Part shown: positions 59,671-64,000 of the stretch, one piece after another
Numbering within the stretch: the first letter of the stretch is position 1
How the letters are laid out: each line of letters begins with the position of its first letter
Source: Thermoplasmata archaeon
GTDB taxonomy: Archaea; Thermoplasmatota; DTKX01; JAHFTX01
Direction: 5' to 3'
Length of the DNA stretch: 64,000 nt
Assembly (NCBI GenBank): GCA_023265395.1
Contig: JAHFTX010000006.1
Location: forward strand, 696 to 64,695
Notes under the pieces: generated by a model
Databases searched by the model: none
What the model was told of the DNA's origin: nothing
The model's input: the letters and a program-made list of their open reading frames with translations, nothing else
Translations under genes and position numbers: made by a program

Positions 59671-60575
59671 GTGGTAGGAAAGACTGCCGCCGCTGTCGCA
59701 GAGCCGTGCAAGTCCGCCGTGCGCACCACCGGCACGTGCGCCTGTCCCAGCATCCTCTCGAGCCGCTCACGCGTCGCCGCGGGAATGGCCTTGCGATGCA
59801 AGTAGGCACCCACGACGCCAGGAGTCGCGTCGCAGAGCGCTCGGAGGATGGATGGCTCGAGGTCGTCGAGCGCGTAGGAAGGGACCAGATGGCCGACATC
59901 GGCGACACCATCGAGGACAAGATCCCCCAGCCGCGGGACGTAATGCCCTCCACCAAAGCCAAGGACCACCGGCCGTTGCACCGGGCGCTCGCTGGTCAGA
60001 CGGAGGAGGGCTTCAGCCACGACCGTCGCTGGTTGGGGCAACTCCCACTGGGCCGGACCGGAGCCGACCTCGACGAAGAAGGTCGGCGAGCGCACGAACG
60101 GGCCATGGTGCGTTCCTTCGAAGGTCACTGGCCATCCGAGCCCGTGCTCCGCGTTCGATCGCTTGAGATGTCGCAACACCGCAGACATCGCCGCTGGGGC
60201 CGTGGGGCAGACCGTGCGGGGGAGTCCCCCAAACTGGGCGGCGCCGCTGAGGTTTCCGATCGGATGGGTCGTCAGCGAGGGAGCTCCGCTCTCGGCGCGA
60301 TGCCGGGAGGCGAACACCAGCAGTGGCAATGGGGGGGCTTCAGCGGTGGGCTGGGGCAGAAGACCCAGCCGGTGCAGGTCGGCGGCGATGGCGGCGTCGA
60401 TGTGGTCCGCTTCGAGATGACCCCCCCCATGTTCGACGACGACCCACCCTCCAAGGTTCCATGCGGGGTGCTTGAGCACGAGTCCTGCTGGGCGTGCGTT
60501 CGGCTGTCCAAGGAGTGCTCGTGCGATGGCGGTACTCGCAGGGTCGGTCTTGGTCCACAGCACGACGCCATCCAT
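59664..60575 (-). CDS. dtdA: D-aminoacyl-tRNA deacylase, archaeal/plant type
   Basis: The 303-residue product has the DtdA signature: ASRHRAESGAPSLTTHPIGN, VTFEGTHHGPFVRSPTFFVEVGS with the His pair, and VLGFGGGHYVPRLGDL. It cleaves D-amino acids from mischarged tRNA. The sequence is complete, and 303 residues is only slightly longer than usual (about 260-280). It lies next to the tRNA-Ala gene on the opposite strand. Confidence 0.93.
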   Translation of the reverse strand: MDGVVLWTKTDPASTAIARALLGQPNARPAGLVLKHPAWNLGGWVVVEHGGGHLEADHIDAAIAADLHRLGLLPQPTAEAPPLPLLVFASRHRAESGAPSLTTHPIGNLSGAAQFGGLPRTVCPTAPAAMSAVLRHLKRSNAEHGLGWPVTFEGTHHGPFVRSPTFFVEVGSGPAQWELPQPATVVAEALLRLTSERPVQRPVVLGFGGGHYVPRLGDLVLDGVADVGHLVPSYALDDLEPSILRALCDATPGVVGAYLHRKAIPAATRERLERMLGQAHVPVVRTADLHGSATAAAVFPTTL

Positions 60576-60701
60576 GGGCCCGAGTGTCGATGCGCCGTGA
60601 AAAAGCCTCCGCGGGGAGCGTGGGGCGAAGCCTTCTTAGCGTCACTCAGGGTCGCCCATGCACGGTAGCGGACGGAGAGCTACCTCCTCGCACCCCACCA
60701 T

Positions 60702-60773
60702 GGGCTCGTAGATCAGCGGAAGATCGCCCCGCTTGCAACGGGGAGGTCGTGGGTTCAAATCCCACCGAGTCCA
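60702..60773 (+). tRNA. tRNA-Ala (anticodon UGC)
   Basis: The 72-nt gene folds completely by hand: acceptor GGGCTCG/CGAGTCC, D-arm GATC-7-GATC, anticodon arm CCCCG-CTTGCAA-CGGGG with anticodon TGC, a 5-nt variable loop and T-arm GTGGG-TTCAAAT-CCCAC. The acceptor has the G3:U70 wobble pair that is the alanine identity element, and A73. CCA is not encoded and there is no intron. Confidence 0.97.
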
Positions 60774-60956
60774 CTTCCCCCTCCGCCGCGGGGGGGTGGT
60801 CCTGGATGCCTGGGGGGGAGCGGCCGGTGAACCAGACGCGGCGCGAAGGAGCCGCCACCGAATCGACTATGCGCCCTGCAGGGACTTGGGGGGACAGATG
60901 GTACGCAGCAGCTTGATGGAGGCCTTCGAAGGCTCCGTCGTTGGGTGAGGTCGGAG

Positions 60957-61334
60957 ATGGTCGAGGAGCCGGAGGGCGTGCGCACGCTCTATGTGACGTT
61001 CCCCAGCGAGGAGCAGGCCCGCACCATCTGCTCGACTCTTGTCAAGGAAGGCTTGGCCGCGTGCGCCAACGTCTTCCCCGTCTGGTCCGTCTACCGCTGG
61101 AAGGGAGTCGTCGAAGGGCACGGGGAGTCGGCTGCCCTCCTCAAGACCACAGCGGCGGGCGTGCCGGCCCTCGAGGGGCGCATCGTCGAATTGCACCCCT
61201 ACGAGACTCCGTGCATCGTCGCATCCGGCCCCGAAGGGGCCTTCGACCCCTATCGCGCCTGGGTCGAGCAATCGGTCACGCCAGGGAGGAGGCCCAGGGG
61301 CGGCGGCACCACGGGCAAGGGTCGCGGCCACTAG
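60957..61334 (+). CDS. cutA: CutA1 divalent-cation tolerance protein
   Basis: ATG at 60957 (125 residues) is preferred over GTG at 60945. The CutA pattern is complete: LYVTFPSEEQARTICSTLVKEGLAACANVFPVWSVYRWKGVVEGHGE, and VELHPYETPCIVASG near the C-terminus. It forms a trimer related to PII. The exact physiological role is uncertain. The last 20 residues (GRRPRGGGTTGKGRGH) are a flexible tail. It converges with mptE, overlapping by 4 bp. Confidence 0.94.
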   Translation: MVEEPEGVRTLYVTFPSEEQARTICSTLVKEGLAACANVFPVWSVYRWKGVVEGHGESAALLKTTAAGVPALEGRIVELHPYETPCIVASGPEGAFDPYRAWVEQSVTPGRRPRGGGTTGKGRGH

Positions 61335-62026
61335 CGTGCCCACGACTGCGGCGGTCCCTCGCCGATGAAGGCGAGGTTGTCGAGCTGCAGCATGCCGATG
61401 AGGACCGCTGCCCAGGTGAGCTTGCGCAACTTGCGCTCCGAGGGTGTCTTACCGCTGCTGCTCGACGGGGTGGTGAAGTCGAAGCCCACCAGGGTGATCG
61501 TCGCGGCGCCGAAATGGTCCGCCAGGAAGACCGCGCGATCGCCGTCGGTGAATCCTCCGAAGTTGTGCACCTCTTCAGAGGGCTGGGTCTGGGTCGTCAG
61601 CAGCAGCGGCCCAGCCACCTTGGGGAGATACCGACGGAGCGCGGGAAGGTTGTCCCCATGGGCGTGGACCACCAGCAACGAGCCCTGTCCATTGGCCTGA
61701 AGTTGGTCTTCTACCCGTCCGTCGAGGTCGGTGACGATGATCTCAGGTCGGATGCCCGCAGTCATCAACGTCGAGGTCGCACCATCGGCGGCAATCCGCG
61801 TGCCGCTGAAGGGATGCTCGGTGACCTCCTGGCGCAAGGCAGGACCATCCCCGCAGACGAGCACGCGACGGTCGAATATCAGCGCCGACAGCCTACCGAT
61901 GGAGGCCAGCTGGGCACGCGGCGCCAGCTTGGCCGCTTCTAGGGCCGCCTGGGTGTCGGCAGCGACGTCAAGGTGGAGATCCGCGACGATCTGCTCGTAG
62001 TAGGGTTGCCAGGTGCTGTACTCCAT
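61331..62026 (-). CDS. mptE: 6-hydroxymethyl-7,8-dihydropterin pyrophosphokinase, MptE-like
   Basis: ATG at 62026 gives 231 residues. RVLVCGDGPALRQEVTEHP, RIAADGATSTLMTAGIRPEIIVTDLDG and LVVHAHGDNLPALRRYLP are the MptE pattern, with DLDG and HAHGDN as likely nucleotide and metal contacts, and ITLVGFDF near the end. It activates the pterin with pyrophosphate for joining to p-aminobenzoate or a derivative, on the way to tetrahydrofolate or methanopterin. FolC at 55440 supports a folate-like product. It lies 16 bp after the AIR-synthase-like gene. Confidence 0.9.
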   Translation of the reverse strand: MEYSTWQPYYEQIVADLHLDVAADTQAALEAAKLAPRAQLASIGRLSALIFDRRVLVCGDGPALRQEVTEHPFSGTRIAADGATSTLMTAGIRPEIIVTDLDGRVEDQLQANGQGSLLVVHAHGDNLPALRRYLPKVAGPLLLTTQTQPSEEVHNFGGFTDGDRAVFLADHFGAATITLVGFDFTTPSSSSGKTPSERKLRKLTWAAVLIGMLQLDNLAFIGEGPPQSWAR

Positions 62027-62042
62027 CGTCCCATCTCCCTCC

Positions 62043-63419
62043 TCAAGGCCCGTCCGCCTCGTACTGCGCGTCTGTGCTCGACCCCAGCTCGGCGCGCTCG
62101 CGGAGCAGGTCGCGCCTGCCGCGCGCTCGTTCCATCGCCGCCACCAGGGCGCCCTCGAGCTCCTCTGTCGGCGGCGGGGGACCAGCAGCGACCACCGCCT
62201 TGAGGGGCGTGTAGGGAGCCTCGCGGAACGAGACCTCGAGCAACTCGGCAGCCCCCCCGAGGGTGCGCAGATGCAGCCCGCGCCCACCACAGACCTTCCC
62301 GATGACCGTTGCCGGTGCACCGACCTGTGCCAGAGCCGTCTGGATCGGGGGGAGGTCCTGCGGTGCCACCGACAGCAAGAGCGCGTCGATGGAGACGCGC
62401 AACGGGTCGACATGGACGTCGTGCAGCAGGCGCAGCACCCGCGGGTCGAGACTGGCATGGACCGCCCCCTCGTCGAGGTCCACGCGCAGCCGCTGGGCCA
62501 ACGGCGCGAGGTCGCCCACGAGGCCGCCGTTGGTGACGTCGGTCAGCAGATGGGTGGTCCGGAGCAGCTGGGGGGAGGCGACGAGCATCGCACCAGCACG
62601 GAGCGTGCGAAGGTTGAGCGTCGGGGCGACGTCCTGGGGGCGGCCATGGTAGAGCGCGGTGGTCGTGATGGTGCCGCCTCCGGCGCCTCGGCTGAGCAGC
62701 AGGAGGTCACCCTCCTTCGCGCCCACCCGGCTGCGGACCTGCACGGCAGTGCCAACGGCCGCCACGCAGCCGCTGAGCCGATCGCCAAGGACCAGGTCCC
62801 CACCGATGCGCAGCGTCGAGCCAGCGACCACCGGCACCTGCAGCGCGCCGCTGACGGCGCCGATCCCGGCGATGAAGTCGAACAGTCGTGCGACGTCGGC
62901 GTCATTGGCAAGGTGGACATCGATGAGCATCGCCTGGGGCGTCGCCCCCATCACGTAGAGGTCCCGCAGTGCCGCCCGCGCGACATGGAAGCCCGCCAGC
63001 AGTGGGAAGTGGCTCAGCCGCGAGTGGACGCCATCGACGGTGGCGACCATCAGTGTGCCGCCCGTGTCATCCGGCGGCAAGCGCACGACTCCGCCATCAT
63101 CCTGCTCCAAGGGTCCGACCAGCGCACCGGCGGATGGGAGCAGCTGCGCCAACAGCTGGTGCACCAGGGTGTCCCCGCTCCCTCGGCAGCCGACGCCTGC
63201 TCGGTCCATGGTCCAGCCGCTGGTCGGCGTGCTGAGCAGTCCGTCCAGGATGGCGCTCGGGATGTCGATCGTGGCCGCGACTTCCTGCACCAACGCCGCA
63301 GCGCGGGTCCGAGCCGAGCTATCGTGGGCACCTTGCGAACGTGCGTGCGTGGTCAGCTGCTCGAGGACCCATCCTTCGACCGCGGTGCGACTCTCTCCAG
63401 CGGCAAGGCGGCTCCGCAC
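62043..63419 (-). CDS. AIR synthase-related protein (PurM/HypE superfamily)
   Basis: No ATG lies near the expected start. GTG at 63419 follows a Shine-Dalgarno (gaggagca) and is about 55 bp after a CTTAAG box, giving 458 residues. The PurM-like core is at about 100-400: DDTGGTLMVATVDGVHSRL, ARAALRDLYVMGATPQAMLIDVHL, LSRGAGGGTITTTAL and TDVTNGGLVGDLAPLAQRL. The helical N-terminal domain (AVEGWVLEQLTTHARSQ) marks the archaeal 'AIR synthase-related' group of unknown reaction. It is cotranscribed with mptE. Confidence 0.82.
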   Translation of the reverse strand: MRSRLAAGESRTAVEGWVLEQLTTHARSQGAHDSSARTRAAALVQEVAATIDIPSAILDGLLSTPTSGWTMDRAGVGCRGSGDTLVHQLLAQLLPSAGALVGPLEQDDGGVVRLPPDDTGGTLMVATVDGVHSRLSHFPLLAGFHVARAALRDLYVMGATPQAMLIDVHLANDADVARLFDFIAGIGAVSGALQVPVVAGSTLRIGGDLVLGDRLSGCVAAVGTAVQVRSRVGAKEGDLLLLSRGAGGGTITTTALYHGRPQDVAPTLNLRTLRAGAMLVASPQLLRTTHLLTDVTNGGLVGDLAPLAQRLRVDLDEGAVHASLDPRVLRLLHDVHVDPLRVSIDALLLSVAPQDLPPIQTALAQVGAPATVIGKVCGGRGLHLRTLGGAAELLEVSFREAPYTPLKAVVAAGPPPPTEELEGALVAAMERARGRRDLLRERAELGSSTDAQYEADGP

Positions 63420-63471
63420 CTGCTCCTCGAGGTCGATCAGACCACCCCGGCGGCCGCTTGACCTGCACGGG

Positions 63472-63478
63472 CTTAAGT
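63472..63478 (-). promoter_or_regulatory. TATA-like box for the AIR-synthase-like/mptE operon
   Basis: The minus strand reads ACTTAAG, overlapping the last bases before the upstream gene's stop (63479). It lies about 55 bp before GTG at 63419. Confidence 0.4.
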
Positions 63479-64000
63479 CTACGCGGCAGAGATCTTGGGA
63501 CCACCGCTGCCGCCTTCGGGGGGGGTGCGGGGCGGTTGCTCGCTTTGGCGCTGGCCACGGGACCGCAGGTCCTGTCGCCGGCGGATGTACTGGTAGAGGA
63601 GGACCGCCGCCCCGGTGCTCAGGAGTGCTGCGGCATAGAAAGGGAAGGTCGCCGGAAACACCCGGGGCAAGGGCTCCTCCTTTACGGTGAGCAGGATCCA
63701 CACCGACAACAACAACCCCTCCAGCACGAAGCCCACCGTCAAGGTCGTCAACAGCTGGGTCAAGCTCGCCCAGCGGATGCGCCGGAGCGTCACGAGTCGG
63801 TCGGCGAACGTCCCGGCGGTCCGCAGCAACGCCGCACCCACGGCCCAGGGGGTGAAGTTGATCAAGAACAGGACCACGCTCTGGGTCTCGTCGACGGGGG
63901 TGAATTCCCCGCGCAGGATCGCATTGTAGGAGCTGAGCGCACCGATCACCAAGAGCGTGACGGCAAAGAGGGTTGCTGCGACGCTGATGCGCGCCTGGTG
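63479..64000 (-). CDS. Polytopic membrane protein, N-terminus outside window
   Basis: The frame stays open to the window end; the 16 codons before the track's TTG start read HQARISVAATLFAVTLLVIG, a clear membrane helix, so the gene starts beyond 64000. At least four helices are visible (VVLFLINFTPWAVGAALL, LLTTLTVGFVLEGLLLSVWILL, FYAAALLSTGAAVLLYQYI), with a basic, Pro-rich cytoplasmic tail (RRRQDLRSRGQRQSEQPP). I recognise no family. Confidence 0.7.
   Translation of the reverse strand, partial: HQARISVAATLFAVTLLVIGALSSYNAILRGEFTPVDETQSVVLFLINFTPWAVGAALLRTAGTFADRLVTLRRIRWASLTQLLTTLTVGFVLEGLLLSVWILLTVKEEPLPRVFPATFPFYAAALLSTGAAVLLYQYIRRRQDLRSRGQRQSEQPPRTPPEGGSGGPKISAA

Noticed and set aside
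60774-60956. Possible small RNA or terminator after tRNA-Ala (CCCCC/GGGGG stem, GCCTTCGAAGGC palindrome)
   Set aside because: Short G/C palindromes are common at this base composition, no T-run follows, and nothing else supports a transcript.
1-64000. CRISPR arrays, rRNA, insertion sequences, prophage or att sites
   Set aside because: No regularly spaced direct repeats, no rRNA-like stretch, no transposase or integrase motif and no terminal inverted repeats were seen.

Overview
The window is from an archaeal chromosome, about two-thirds G+C by eye. The evidence for Archaea is a set of information-processing genes: transcription factor S, eL31, eL39, eS19, aIF6, a PDCD5-type protein, aEF1-beta, a GINS subunit, archaeal-type AspRS, DtdA, MptE and an intronless tRNA-Ala(UGC). 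Many genes also have an A/T-rich TATA-like box 25-32 bp before the start codon, which fits leaderless transcription. A REC-DUF835 regulator and large surface proteins ending in one membrane helix point to Candidatus Thermoplasmatota, probably an uncultured high-G+C lineage. That placement is inference. CcmF, a Rieske protein and imidazolonepropionase suggest a respiring heterotroph.

Layout. 1-8.6 kb: a partial asparagine synthetase with atypical codon use, TFS, a Rieske fusion protein and two ABC-2 exporters, one in an operon with a GT4 glycosyltransferase and a secreted protein. 8.9-14.3 kb: a membrane protein, a PAS-winged-helix regulator, a UPF0175/PIN toxin-antitoxin pair and three nucleotide-sugar genes (aminotransferase, oxidoreductase, acetyltransferase) that would make a diacetamido-glucuronate sugar. 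The matching UDP-HexNAc dehydrogenase lies at 49.8 kb. 14.4-26 kb: a 1926-residue integrin-like surface receptor, a small regulator, CcmF and a CLCA-like secreted metalloprotease. 26-31.2 kb: a histidine kinase with a REC-DUF835-wHTH regulator, a ribbon-helix-helix/RecA-ATPase pair and a frameshifted secreted protein.

31.3-39.5 kb is metabolic and regulatory: a SAH hydrolase/PfkB kinase/IMPase operon with a divergent Lrp regulator, a KaiC-like ATPase next to a winged-helix gene, and a FAH-hydrolase/Nth/HutI operon. 39.6-46.3 kb: GINS, then a 1925-residue protein of 16 CARDB-like repeats plus a PKD domain, with a small membrane partner. 46.4-49.8 kb: aspS, an ACT-domain operon and a double zinc-ribbon protein that carries the same cytoplasmic domain as the integrin-like receptor. 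49.8-64 kb: the sugar dehydrogenase, a CoiA-like protein, a ribosomal operon (eS19-PDCD5-eL39-eL31-aIF6), UbiA-FolC, thioredoxin, a zinc ribbon with aEF1-beta, regulators, DtdA, tRNA-Ala, CutA, an AIR-synthase-like/MptE operon and a partial membrane protein.

No rRNA, CRISPR array, insertion sequence or prophage was seen. The most interesting content is the cell-surface set: the receptor with a seven-repeat FG-GAP propeller and a large cytoplasmic tail, the soluble zinc-ribbon protein sharing its tail domain, the CARDB giant, the metalloprotease and the sugar genes likely to modify them.
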